A stretch of DNA of 64,000 nucleotides from CALBPI01 sp038533155 (GTDB lineage: Bacteria; Pseudomonadota; Gammaproteobacteria; Steroidobacterales; Woeseiaceae): positions 1-64,000 of the forward strand of contig JBCAZH010000009.1 in the NCBI GenBank assembly GCA_038533155.1, in the 5' to 3' direction. The position numbers and the translations under genes are program-made. Below, piece by piece: positions 27,566 through 36,166 of the stretch. The notes under the pieces were generated by a model. That model saw only the letters and a program-made list of their open reading frames with translations, ran no database searches and was not told the origin of the DNA. Numbering within the stretch: position 1 is the stretch's first letter; the number at the start of each line of letters is the position of its first letter.

Positions 27566-28568
27566 TTGAAACGCTATGACGTGATCGTGCTCGGTGGTGG
27601 CGCCGCTGGATTGATGTGCGCGGCAGTTGCCGGTCAGCGCGGTCGCAGAGTTTTGGTGCTTGAAGGCTCGAATAAGCCCGGCAAGAAGATACTGATGTCG
27701 GGCGGTGGGCGCTGCAACTTTACGAACTTGCACTGCGCGCCTGAGCACTTCCTGTCGAGCAATCCGCACTTTTGTAAATCGGCGCTGGCCCGTTACACCC
27801 AGTGGGATTTTATTGCGATGGTCGAGCGCCACGGAATTGCCTACCACGAGAAAACACTCGGTCAGCTGTTCTGTGACGAGAGCTCNNNNNNNNNNNNNNN
27901 NNNNNNNNNNNNNNNNNNNNNNNNNNNNNNNNNNNNNNNNNNNNNNNNNNNNNNNNNNNNNNNNNNNNNNNNNNNNNNNNNNNNNACAGTTTGAACGCCT
28001 CGCAGGAGTCAGCGTATCTGCCGCAGTGAGTTGTCGAGACCAAAACTTCAACGAATCGATCCTATTCACGCACCGAGGATTGAGCGGTCCGGCAGCGCTA
28101 CAAATCTCGAGCTATTGGCAACCCGGTGATGAGTTGAGCATCGATCTGCTACCCGGGCAAAGCATTGATGAGTTGGTGCAGAATGCACGCGCCCATATGC
28201 CGGCTCGACAGCTATCGACAACCCTCAATAGCGCACTGCCAAAAGCACTGGTTACCGAGCTGGGCTCGACGCAATGGTCGCGATTGCCGACGCGGCGACA
28301 TGCCGAACTATCAACAAGCGATATCGAAGCACTCGACCAAGCCATCCATCACTGGCGAATTAAACCGGCCGCCACCGAAGGTTATCGAACTGCCGAGGTC
28401 ACCCTGGGCGGCGTCGATACAGATGCACTATCGTCGAAAACGATGGAGTCGCGCTCGCAGCCAGGGTTGTTCTTTATCGGCGAGGTGGTCGACGTGACCG
28501 GCCACTTAGGTGGATTCAACTTCCAGTGGGCCTGGGCATCGGCCGTTGCCGCAGCGGAAGCACTCTGA
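27566..28568 (+). CDS. HI0933/YhiN-like flavoprotein, interrupted by a sequence gap
   Basis: An NAD(P)/FAD-dependent oxidoreductase of the HI0933 group. The N-terminal part shows the FAD loop VLGGGAAGLMCA and GKKILMSGGGRCNFTN, a signature of the family. The C-terminal part contains FTHRGLSGPAALQIS, the AEVTLGGVDT segment and GLFFIGEVVDVTGHLGGFNFQWAWASA. A run of 100 N separates the parts, and they are not in one frame across it. The family is usually near 400 residues and about 300 are visible, so roughly 90-100 codons are missing. The start is a TTG at 27566. There is no evidence of a true frameshift. Confidence 0.85.
27886..27985. other. assembly gap (100 N)
   Basis: Exactly 100 undetermined bases. 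The round number suggests a scaffold placeholder of unknown true length. Coding sequence on either side totals 903 bases, a multiple of three, so the true insert should also be a multiple of three. Confidence 0.98.
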
Positions 28569-28647
28569 GCACTCGTGCACAGACTGACAAACTCCCTCAA
28601 TGGTAGAATCCTCGAAGAAACTGTTAGCCGATTCATAGGATTGAAAA

Positions 28648-28986
28648 ATGGAACTGCCGACTTCGAACAGCATTTTGCTGTCCAACACGGAATCGATTCC
28701 GGGTAAGCGCATACTCGAGTTCTACGGCGTTGTGACGGGCAATACCGTGCGCGCCAAACACGTGGGTCGAGACATTATGGCTGGTCTTAAGAACATCGTT
28801 GGGGGCGAGCTTGCTGGGTACACCGAGCTGCTGGCCGATTCCCGCAAAGAAGCCACCGACCGGATGGTGCAGCAAGCCCAATCCATGGGCGCCAATGCAG
28901 TGGTCAACGTTCGATTTGCGACAAGTTCGATCACCCAGGGCGCATCGGAATTGTTCGCGTATGGAACGGCTGTTCGCGTCGGTTGA
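28648..28986 (+). CDS. YbjQ family protein
   Basis: A 112-residue soluble protein of the YbjQ/DUF74 family, which forms ring-like pentamers in solved structures and has been called a heavy-metal-binding domain without firm proof. Hallmarks are GVVTGNTVRAKHVGRDIMAGLKNIVGGEL, YTELLADSRKEATDRM and GANAVVNVRF. It heads a three-gene operon with a membrane YbjQ copy six bases downstream and an M48 protease. Confidence 0.88.
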   Translation: MELPTSNSILLSNTESIPGKRILEFYGVVTGNTVRAKHVGRDIMAGLKNIVGGELAGYTELLADSRKEATDRMVQQAQSMGANAVVNVRFATSSITQGASELFAYGTAVRVG

Positions 28987-28992
28987 TCCATA

Positions 28993-29466
28993 GTGGAATC
29001 GCTCACCTTGATTCTGAATTATGGCCTGCCATTGGCCCTGTTGCTGTTCGCCTATATTGTCGGGACTCTGCTGGAGCGCCGTCACTTCGCTAACATTGAA
29101 CAACGCGAACGTGCGGTCCAAGGTTTTCCTGTCATGACCTTCGAGACGGCTCCGGAAGACTGGCAAGCCACTGACGTCCAGCTCTTGACTGGCAGCGTGG
29201 TCATCTCCCTCGACTATTTCAAGCGAATCATCGCTGGACTGCGCGCTATATTCGGCGGTCGGATCAAAACTTATGAGCCACTGTTGGATCGCGCACGGCG
29301 CGAGGCGATGCTGCGGTTAGTAGAGCGTGCAAAAAGCGCCGGGTTCGATGCACTGATCAATGTGCGCCTCGAAACATCTCGAATCGCCAACGCGAGCGGC
29401 GGCGAAGGGACCGCAGGGATCGAGATGCTCGCTTTCGGCACAGCGATACGCGTCAACCGCGTTTAG
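28993..29466 (+). CDS. membrane-anchored YbjQ-like protein
   Basis: A 157-residue protein with a GTG start. It has one N-terminal membrane helix (YGLPLALLLFAYIVGTLLERR), a linker, and a YbjQ domain (VISLDYFKRIIAGLRAIFGGRIKTYEPLLDRARREAMLRL, then GFDALINVRLETSRI). It is a paralogue of the preceding gene. The stop is two bases before the M48 protease start, implying coupled synthesis. Confidence 0.85.
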   Translation: MESLTLILNYGLPLALLLFAYIVGTLLERRHFANIEQRERAVQGFPVMTFETAPEDWQATDVQLLTGSVVISLDYFKRIIAGLRAIFGGRIKTYEPLLDRARREAMLRLVERAKSAGFDALINVRLETSRIANASGGEGTAGIEMLAFGTAIRVNRV

Positions 29467-29468
29467 CG

Positions 29469-30305
29469 ATGCGCTTCGAACCGCGCACGCCGGACGCAGG
29501 AGTTAACGTCAGCAAGACGCATCCGCTTGCCGAAGCGGGGACGCTCGTGCTCGGCCTTGCCGGCCTGATGGCAATTGCCACTGTGGCGATCGTATTTTCG
29601 ATCGAGTTGTTGATTCGGTTTGTACCGGTCGACAAAGAAGTCGAATGGTTGTCTGGTTGGGCGCCTCTAGAGACGACCGAATCGGACCACCCGCAAGCTG
29701 CCGCTGCCCGGGAGTTGCTCCATCGGTTGACGACACACTGGCCAGAGACGACCTACGAATTCCGCCTGGACATCAGCGAAGATCCATCGCCGAACGCGAT
29801 GGCGCTGCCGGGCGGACTGATCATCGTCACCAGCGGATTGCTGGACGCCATGGAGGCGGAGAACGCGTTAGCGTTTGTCTTGGGGCATGAACTTGGGCAC
29901 TTCAAGAATCGTGACCACATTCGCCAACTTGGGCGAATCGCTGCTTTGGGCTTATTCCTGTCCGCAATGAACACCTCGGGTGGTTCTGGCGCAGTTGGCT
30001 ACAACGTATCTGACCTCACACTCCGAGGTTTTAGTCGCGATCAAGAGCACGAGGCGGATCGATTCGGACTGGAACTGGTCTACCGGGAATATGGCCACTT
30101 GGGCGACGCATTGCAGTTTTTCGCAGAGTTAGACGAACAGTCGGACGATGGCATACAGTGGGACAGCTATCTTGGTACGCACCCTTCCCCGGGAGATCGT
30201 ATCGGCGAATTGTCCCAACTGGCTGAGACATCTGGCTGGCCACTCGCCGGCGCGTCTTTGCCCTGGCCACCTAACGAATTGGAACCAGATTTAGCGGAGC
30301 GCTGA
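29469..30305 (+). CDS. M48 family membrane metalloprotease
   Basis: A 278-residue zinc protease of the HtpX/Oma1/BepA group. One membrane helix lies at about residues 25-50. HELGH at 140-144 supplies two zinc ligands and the catalytic Glu, and the third ligand is in RDQEHEADRFGLEL. The domain most likely faces the periplasm. Placement directly after a membrane YbjQ suggests the YbjQ proteins form its platform or adaptor, which is inference. Confidence 0.88.
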   Translation: MRFEPRTPDAGVNVSKTHPLAEAGTLVLGLAGLMAIATVAIVFSIELLIRFVPVDKEVEWLSGWAPLETTESDHPQAAAARELLHRLTTHWPETTYEFRLDISEDPSPNAMALPGGLIIVTSGLLDAMEAENALAFVLGHELGHFKNRDHIRQLGRIAALGLFLSAMNTSGGSGAVGYNVSDLTLRGFSRDQEHEADRFGLELVYREYGHLGDALQFFAELDEQSDDGIQWDSYLGTHPSPGDRIGELSQLAETSGWPLAGASLPWPPNELEPDLAER

Positions 30306-30309
30306 AACC

Positions 30310-31068
30310 ATGGTGAATACACTCAACCTTGCCACGTCTGTCGCCGCGACAGCGGTGACCACACCGAGAGGATTGGTAGCTCGTCCCGTGGCGGAACAAC
30401 CGAAAAATCTAATCCAACTCTATGACATGGAGAACTGCCCGTATTGCAGGATTGTCCGGGAGGCGGTGACGTCGCTCGACATCGACGTGTTGTTGCTGCC
30501 TTGCCCCAAAGGCGGCGAGCGCTTCCGCCCTGAGGTCGTCGCGCGCGGCGGCAAAGCGCAGTTTCCGTTCATGGTCGACACCAATACCGGCACGGAACTG
30601 TATGACTCGGTAGCCATCATCCAATACCTATACGCGACGTACGCGCAACGATCGCCCTTGCCAAGTTTCTTATTGCGGACAATCAACACTACAGCCGCGC
30701 AGTTTGCCTCGGGGCTACGCATGGGCCGCGGACTGCGTGTCAAGGCGTCGGAACGACCAGAACAGCCATTGGAGTTGTTCAGCTTCGAGGGCAGCCCGTT
30801 CGCAAGGTTGGTCCGTGAGCGCCTGTGCGAATTGGAAATTCCCTACGTGCTTCGAACGTTGGGTAAGGTCAAAGCCACTGACTTCATTCCGCCGCCCGTG
30901 CGTGATCGCTGGATGCCCGACTACGAGTTCGAGGGACGCAATCGACAAGATTTGTTCCAGCGAGCCGGCCAGGTCCAAGTCCCTTACCTCGAAGACGCAA
31001 ACACTGGCGAAGCGATGTTCGAGTCTCGGTCGATTCTGAGCTACCTCGACAACACCTACGCACGCTAA
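30310..31068 (+). CDS. protein with two tandem GST N-terminal (thioredoxin-like) domains
   Basis: A 252-residue protein. After about 35 residues comes a GST-N/glutaredoxin-like domain with LYDMENCPYCRIVREA and a QFPFMVDTNTGTELYDSVAIIQYL glutathione-site pattern. A second copy follows from about residue 155, with LFSFEGSPFARLVRERL and QVPYLEDANTGEAMFESRSILSYL. The CPYC redox pair of the first is replaced by SPFA in the second, so only one half is redox-competent. No all-helical GST C-terminal domain is present. It starts four bases after the M48 stop and may belong to that operon. Confidence 0.82.
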   Translation: MVNTLNLATSVAATAVTTPRGLVARPVAEQPKNLIQLYDMENCPYCRIVREAVTSLDIDVLLLPCPKGGERFRPEVVARGGKAQFPFMVDTNTGTELYDSVAIIQYLYATYAQRSPLPSFLLRTINTTAAQFASGLRMGRGLRVKASERPEQPLELFSFEGSPFARLVRERLCELEIPYVLRTLGKVKATDFIPPPVRDRWMPDYEFEGRNRQDLFQRAGQVQVPYLEDANTGEAMFESRSILSYLDNTYAR

Positions 31069-31072
31069 GCGC

Positions 31073-32383
31073 TTACGTCGCAAACTCGCATCGATTGCGG
31101 CCGCCATGCTTGGCCTGGTACAGCGCCCGGTCAGCGCGCTCGTAGAGCGCCTGCGCCGATTCTGTCTCGCCGAGCACCGCGATCCCGCAAGATACAGTCA
31201 CCGGTATCGCCTGCCCTTCCCATTCAAAACGACTCGCTGCCAACAGCTCACGCAGCTTGTTGGCAATAGTCATCGTATCTGCTGCGTCCGTGTTGGGCAG
31301 TAAGACAACGAATTCCTCGCCGCCCAGACGTGCGACGAAATCGGAAGTTCTCGTGTATTGCTCCAGGGTCTGGGCAACTTGGCGTAACACCGCATCGCCT
31401 GCGGGATGCCCGTATTGATCATTGATGCGCTTGAAATGATCGATATCCCAAATCGCATAGCCCAGCGAATGTCCGGCCCTGGCGTGGCGAGCAATCTCTT
31501 CATCGATCCGCGTAGCCAATGCACCTCGGCTATGGACGCCGGTTAGCGCGTCCTTCAGCGCCAGTTCGCGCTGTTCAGCCAGCGCAGATTCCAGCGTCCG
31601 AACTTGTGATTCCATGGCGGTCAACTGACCTCGCAGCTCCGCGTTGGTCTGCTCGGCATGGTCGATTCGCGCAGCCTCGGATTGTCCGAATGCGCTGACG
31701 CGATCCGCGAGCGTTCGAACGCCCGCACGAACTCTTTGCTTCAGGTCCACCAAATCATCGGACGTGGCGACATTGTCCTCCAGCGCACCGACAGTCGCTT
31801 CGACATCGCTCTGCAGACCTTTCGTCGCCTGCCTTCCGTCATCCAGGTCCTGCGTCAGTGCGCCAACCAATCCCTCGAGCCCAGTCAGCGCGCCTCGCAC
31901 TTCGGCCAGAAACCGTTCGGTCTGGCTAAGTCGCATCGATTGCGCGTCCAAGTGCGAGATCAACTGATCGATCAATCGCGACAGCGCTGCATCAAAGGAC
32001 AGATCGCCAGTCTCACCAAGCTGAATACCTGGCACGTCGGCGACCTTTGTGCGCAGCTGGTCGAGTGTCATCGACCAATCGGTTTCACCGCTTGGCGCAC
32101 CGCTCAGCGCTCTACCGATGAGATCTCGGATCTTCTGGCGGTCCAGCGGACTCGCACCTGTGGCCTGTGTGGCGTCGAGCGCTTGGCGAAGGAGGCTGAA
32201 TTCGGCCTCGGTCTCGGTATCGAGCTCAATCGCCGACGCGATGAGCCCCAGTACCTCACCCAACGCGCGACGCGTCTCCAACACTGACCGCTCAGCGTCG
32301 TCGAATTCAGCCACCAACTCTCGATACTGCGCCTTCCAATGCTCGGCATCGGCGCTCATGACACTTGCGGTAGTCTCTTTCAT
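31073..32383 (-). CDS. diguanylate cyclase with coiled-coil N-terminal region
   Basis: A 436-residue soluble protein. The first 270 residues are largely helical, with heptad-like stretches (for example TNAELRGQLTAMESQVRTLE). The C-terminal GGDEF domain has active site GGEEFVVLLPN and an inhibitory-site RTSD five residues upstream, so it should make cyclic di-GMP and be product-inhibited. There is no membrane helix, PAS or GAF domain. Related proteins in Pseudomonas pair such a coil with GGDEF. It converges on the GST-N gene. Confidence 0.9.
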   Translation of the reverse strand: MKETTASVMSADAEHWKAQYRELVAEFDDAERSVLETRRALGEVLGLIASAIELDTETEAEFSLLRQALDATQATGASPLDRQKIRDLIGRALSGAPSGETDWSMTLDQLRTKVADVPGIQLGETGDLSFDAALSRLIDQLISHLDAQSMRLSQTERFLAEVRGALTGLEGLVGALTQDLDDGRQATKGLQSDVEATVGALEDNVATSDDLVDLKQRVRAGVRTLADRVSAFGQSEAARIDHAEQTNAELRGQLTAMESQVRTLESALAEQRELALKDALTGVHSRGALATRIDEEIARHARAGHSLGYAIWDIDHFKRINDQYGHPAGDAVLRQVAQTLEQYTRTSDFVARLGGEEFVVLLPNTDAADTMTIANKLRELLAASRFEWEGQAIPVTVSCGIAVLGETESAQALYERADRALYQAKHGGRNRCEFAT

Positions 32384-32493
32384 GCAGATCTAGCGACTGA
32401 ACCTAGCTATCGCTTTAGGGCCAGGGAACTTGCGCCATCGTTAGAAGATCTGAACACTACGGCTATGCAACACAGAACTCGGAGCGTTTGACA

Positions 32494-32901
32494 ATGACTC
32501 TAGCCCCTACCCTGGCGCGGCTCGCCTGTGCTTTTTTGGTCGTATCGAGCGTTCTGCTTGGCTCGACAGCCGTCGCGGAAGAGGAAGTTACGCGATTCAA
32601 GGGCGGCCGAAGCACGCAAACTGCCATTTTTGAGGTGGATGGGCCATGGCTGCTCGATTGGCGCACCAACAGTGATTACCGCGGGTACGCAGCGTTTGAG
32701 CTGGCGCTACTCGACGGCCCGACTCGTCGATTCCACAGTCGCATCATGAAACGCGGCCGGTGGCTCGGCAATGGTCTCAAGCTGTTTGAGGAAGGCGGGA
32801 GATACCGGTTCGACGTGGTGTCGACGTTCACCGATTACACGCTGATTGTAATCCAGCTGACCGAAGAGGAAGCAGCCGCTTACAGTTCGGCGCAAAACTA
32901 G
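32494..32901 (+). CDS. exported hypothetical protein
   Basis: A 135-residue protein with a signal peptide ending VLLGSTAVAEEE, so it should be periplasmic. The mature part is beta-rich (FKGGRSTQTAIFEVDGPWLLDWRTNS, then GRYRFDVVSTFTDYTLIVIQLTEEE), which suggests a small ligand-binding or inhibitor-like sandwich. I recognise no family. The ATG at 32494 follows GGAG at 32481-32484; a TTG at 32488 is too close to it. It diverges from the diguanylate cyclase. Confidence 0.72.
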   Translation: MTLAPTLARLACAFLVVSSVLLGSTAVAEEEVTRFKGGRSTQTAIFEVDGPWLLDWRTNSDYRGYAAFELALLDGPTRRFHSRIMKRGRWLGNGLKLFEEGGRYRFDVVSTFTDYTLIVIQLTEEEAAAYSSAQN

Positions 32902-32911
32902 GGACACGTGT

Positions 32912-33403
32912 CTACGCCGCGATTTTCTGACCGAGTTTCGCTTGGATGCGTCTCGCAAACGGCAAAGGAATCCGTTTGGGTAGTCGGTGGTGGACCTTAC
33001 GCGCGGTAATGAAGATCCAGCGGTGTTCCAGGACATTCAGCGCCGCGCCGACATCCCAAATCGGCGGCAGAACGTAGGTCACGTGTTTGCCAACTCGTCG
33101 CAGCTCCTGATCAAACTGATCGGGGTCGTCAATATGCTCAGCGGTATGTGAGCACAAAACGTGTTCGAACGCGCCATCCGCAAAGGGCAGCTGATAAATA
33201 TTCTGAATTTGCACAAAGTTCGGCACGTCACTGTGTCTCACGATGTCGGCATTCACCCCGCCGCCATCGACGTTGCCGCAGCAAATGTTTAGATCCCAAC
33301 GACGGCGGGACACGATTGCCGTTTTCAGATGACGATAGCTGTACCAATGCAAGAAAAAGCAGATCGCGGTGACAGTGATGACCAGCGCTAGAAATAACAT
33401 CAT
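32912..33403 (-). CDS. membrane-anchored class I methyltransferase-like protein
   Basis: A 163-residue protein with an N-terminal membrane helix (MMLFLALVITVTAICFFLHWYS). A reduced SAM-methyltransferase fold follows: DLNICCGNVDGGGVNADIV, then NIYQLPFADGAFEHVLCSHTAEHIDDPDQF. The usual glycine-rich SAM loop is poor, so catalysis is uncertain. The frame runs to 33556, but that part overlaps the next gene and is not protein-like. The ATG pair at 33403/33400 is the likely start. It lies 49 bases downstream of a phosphoribosyltransferase on the same strand. Confidence 0.7.
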   Translation of the reverse strand: MMLFLALVITVTAICFFLHWYSYRHLKTAIVSRRRWDLNICCGNVDGGGVNADIVRHSDVPNFVQIQNIYQLPFADGAFEHVLCSHTAEHIDDPDQFDQELRRVGKHVTYVLPPIWDVGAALNVLEHRWIFITARKVHHRLPKRIPLPFARRIQAKLGQKIAA

Positions 33404-33452
33404 GACGGCGAACTCAGAGCGACAACGGCCGCCAGGGTAGCAGGGTTTCGAG

Positions 33453-34034
33453 TCAGACCAAATCAGGTTGCAAGAGCTTGGCCGCCTCCGGCTTGTGGCG
33501 CTGGAGCGTTTCAAGGTCGAGACCGACCAGCTCGTACGGCAAGACGAGCCATTCATCGGTTTCGTGCAGGAAATAGTCCGGTCGTTGACCGCTGCGATTC
33601 CGCCCGGGTTTGTGGAACAGCGTCGCCGTACGCAACTCGTCTGGCATGTTACGTTTTAACTTGTGCGCCAACCGTTTGCGTACCACATCCAGCGTTTGAC
33701 CCGACCCACTGACATCATCCACGATCAGCAGCCGATCTTCGGCGTTCAGGGTCTCCAGCAGATACTGCGTCCCGTGCACACGAATGTTCCGTTCAGGGTT
33801 GGCAACCATGACTTCATAGTCACTCATGCCGCGATACGACGTTCTGAGCGCAATATGGTTGGTCTCAACGCCTAGGTGTTGAAGACACTCTTGGACGTAA
33901 ATGCCGACGGTGCTTCCACCGCGCCAAAGACCGACCACGAAAGTCGGACGAAATCCATCGTTAAAGATCTTCACGCCGAGTCGATAGGCATCCTCGAGCA
34001 GTTCTGTCTCTTTGATGAATCTCTGGGCGGTCAT
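33453..34034 (-). CDS. phosphoribosyltransferase, hypoxanthine-type family (copy A)
   Basis: A 193-residue type I phosphoribosyltransferase. The PRPP motif is LLIVDDVSGSGQTLDVV; the FRPTFVVGLWRGGSTVGIYVQE strand-loop and the HIALRTSYRGMSDYE segment match its neighbour in copy B. The tail KPGRNRSGQRPDYFLHETDEWLVLPYEL is shared too. Family members use purine bases and some act as regulators; the substrate is not determined by sequence. It is divergent from copy B with 59 bases between starts. Confidence 0.82.
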   Translation of the reverse strand: MTAQRFIKETELLEDAYRLGVKIFNDGFRPTFVVGLWRGGSTVGIYVQECLQHLGVETNHIALRTSYRGMSDYEVMVANPERNIRVHGTQYLLETLNAEDRLLIVDDVSGSGQTLDVVRKRLAHKLKRNMPDELRTATLFHKPGRNRSGQRPDYFLHETDEWLVLPYELVGLDLETLQRHKPEAAKLLQPDLV

Positions 34035-34093
34035 TGGCTAAGCCTAGCACGGCCATCGGTTGCATCGTTGGTCGCCGCACGGCACATTGCAGT

Positions 34094-34663
34094 ATGGCGG
34101 AGAAACTCTACATCGATCCCGAAGCGCTCTTGCTCGACAGTTTCCGGCTCGGCGCGCGGATTCTCGCGAGCGGTTTCAAACCGACGTTTATCCTGGCTTT
34201 GTGGCGGGGCGCTGCTCCGATCGGTATCGCGGTCCAGGAATATCTCGCCTGGCACGGCATCAAGAGCGACCACATCGCGGTGCGCACGTCCTCCTACACT
34301 GGGATCGATAACCAGTCTCGGAACATCGCGATCTATGGCATCAACTACTTACTCAAGAACGTCCAGTTTGAAGACCGTCTACTGATCGTCGACGACGTTT
34401 ATGATACCGGTCGTACAATCGAAGCGATTATCAACGAACTCAAGACAAAAACACGCCGCAACGCACCGCACGACATTCGCATCGCTGTCCCTTGGTACAA
34501 ACCGGCGAGAAATGAGACCGGCTTAGCACCGCATTATTTTCTGCATGAAACCGACCAATGGCTAAAGTTTCCGCATTCCCTCGAAGGCCTCAGTGACGAG
34601 GAAATCCGCAGCAACAGACCTCGGTTGGCGAAAATACTCAAGGCGGCCAAATCTCAACCGTAG
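34094..34663 (+). CDS. phosphoribosyltransferase, hypoxanthine-type family (copy B)
   Basis: A 189-residue paralogue of the divergent gene. It shows LLIVDDVYDTGRTIEAI as the PRPP motif, FKPTFILALWRGAAPIGIAVQEYL, HIAVRTSSYTGID and KPARNETGLAPHYFLHETDQWLKFPHSLEG. The frame is open from 34034, but homology with copy A begins at MAEKLYIDPEALL, so the ATG at 34094 is chosen. Its 3' end overlaps the convergent PhyH gene by ten bases. Confidence 0.82.
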   Translation: MAEKLYIDPEALLLDSFRLGARILASGFKPTFILALWRGAAPIGIAVQEYLAWHGIKSDHIAVRTSSYTGIDNQSRNIAIYGINYLLKNVQFEDRLLIVDDVYDTGRTIEAIINELKTKTRRNAPHDIRIAVPWYKPARNETGLAPHYFLHETDQWLKFPHSLEGLSDEEIRSNRPRLAKILKAAKSQP

Positions 34664-35487
34664 ATCCTGAACTCCGCGCCCTTGCGTTGTAGCCAATTCA
34701 CGTCCGCCCATCGATCGTCGGACTCTTTAATATGCATCGTAAACGCGTGACGGGAACGGTCGCTGAGATTGGTGGCGCTGTAGTGCGGCATGTGATCGGA
34801 AAACATAACGAGCGCGCCCGCCGGCACCTCCAGAGCAACCGCATCGGTGCTTTCCCACGGGGTATCGTCCAGCGTCTCAAGAGAGGCCTCGCCTGACGAC
34901 CAATCTACAGTGTATCGTTCTCGCAGTGGCGTCTGATGCGCACCGGGTTGCATCCACAAACAACCGTTGGACTTGGTCGCATCTTCGAGCGCGACCCACA
35001 ACCCCATCACGCCGCGGCCATCTGCGATGAGGTAGCTGCCATCCTGGTGCCAGCGCACCTCTCCGCCGATACCGGGTTGTTTGAAGATGTACATCGTTTG
35101 TTGCAACACCGGATCCCGCCACTCGAGCGCCGACAAGGCTTCCCGAATCGCTGAGTGCCGACAGAACTCGGCAACACGGACATCAACATCATGCAGACCG
35201 TGGCCGATCTTGTTGATCGCAAGATGCTTGGGCTTGTGCAAACGTCCCTCGGCATCCAGCGCTCCGGCTTCCAGGAAGCAAGATGCTTTCTCAGCGGACT
35301 CGAAAAAATACTCATCCCGCCCGGAGTCTTGATCATCGGTTCGGAACACCGTTCGCTGCCGATCGATATCGAATCGCTCGACTATCTCCTCGGCAGCAGA
35401 CCGGATTTGTCTTAGTGATTGCGTATCGAACGCATCTTCAACGACAACGAACCCATCACGGGCGAACCGGTGCGCCAGATCCGTCAC
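34654..35487 (-). CDS. phytanoyl-CoA dioxygenase (PhyH) family protein
   Basis: A 277-residue Fe(II)/2-oxoglutarate oxygenase. The metal triad is visible as WHQDGSYL (HxD) and a distal His in HMPHYSATN, and the 2OG-binding Arg follows in SDRSRHAFTMH. PhyH relatives hydroxylate lipids, ectoine and many small metabolites; the substrate is unknown. Its ATG overlaps the ureG stop by four bases, so it is translated together with the urease GTPase. Confidence 0.85.
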   Translation of the reverse strand: MTDLAHRFARDGFVVVEDAFDTQSLRQIRSAAEEIVERFDIDRQRTVFRTDDQDSGRDEYFFESAEKASCFLEAGALDAEGRLHKPKHLAINKIGHGLHDVDVRVAEFCRHSAIREALSALEWRDPVLQQTMYIFKQPGIGGEVRWHQDGSYLIADGRGVMGLWVALEDATKSNGCLWMQPGAHQTPLRERYTVDWSSGEASLETLDDTPWESTDAVALEVPAGALVMFSDHMPHYSATNLSDRSRHAFTMHIKESDDRWADVNWLQRKGAEFRIYG

Positions 35488-36095
35488 GATGCCAGCCCAC
35501 CCTTATCGACAATGAAATTGGCGACCGTCGACACGCCATCACCCGCCTTGATGTTCGTGAAGACAAACGGTGACTCGCCACGCATTTTCTTGGCGTCGCG
35601 ATCCATGACCCCGAGATCCGCGCCCACAAGTGGCGCTAGATCGATCTTGTTGATCACGAGCAAGTCCGAGCGCGTGATTCCCGGGCCACCTTTGCGCGGA
35701 ATCTTGTCACCGGCGGACACGTCGATCACGTAAATCGTGATGTCTGCAAGCTCCGGCGAGAACGTCGCCGCCAGATTGTCGCCACCCGACTCGATGATGA
35801 TCAGGTCCAAGCCATCAAAAGTGCCCTCAAGCTCCCGAACTGCCGCGAGGTTCATCGACGCATCTTCCCGAATCGCCGTGTGTGGACAGCCTCCGGTTTC
35901 GACGCCGAGGATTCGCTCGGGCGCAAGCGCACCCGAGCGGGTCAGAAACTCCGCATCTTCGCGCGTGTAGATGTCGTTGGTGATCACCGCAAGATTGTGA
36001 TCCTCCCGCAAGAATTTACACAGGGCATCGGTCAGCGCGGTCTTGCCGCTGCCGACAGGACCTCCAATTCCCACTCGCAAAGGCGACGCTGTCAT
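35484..36095 (-). CDS. ureG: urease accessory GTPase
   Basis: UreG hydrolyses GTP to drive nickel delivery to urease with UreD, UreE and UreF. The 203-residue protein has the P-loop GIGGPVGSGKTALTD, the nickel-binding region ETGGCPHTAIRED, ESGGDNLAATFSPELAD and the guanine motif NKIDLAP. It is separated from ureF by the Lrp and IDO genes. A 71-base gap lies upstream to IDO on the same strand. Confidence 0.97.
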   Translation of the reverse strand: MTASPLRVGIGGPVGSGKTALTDALCKFLREDHNLAVITNDIYTREDAEFLTRSGALAPERILGVETGGCPHTAIREDASMNLAAVRELEGTFDGLDLIIIESGGDNLAATFSPELADITIYVIDVSAGDKIPRKGGPGITRSDLLVINKIDLAPLVGADLGVMDRDAKKMRGESPFVFTNIKAGDGVSTVANFIVDKGGLAS

Positions 36096-36166
36096 AAGCT
36101 AATCCAATATCGTCAAACGCTCCTCGGGACTATCGGATATCACTACAGTGACCGCAAGCCGAATGC

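Noticed and set aside
27705..27985. Open frame crossing the N run
   Set aside because: The continuity is an artefact of translating N; the true frames on the two sides differ.
33404..33556. N-terminal extension of the methyltransferase-like protein
   Set aside because: It overlaps the phosphoribosyltransferase gene and precedes the membrane helix with Ser/Arg-rich sequence.
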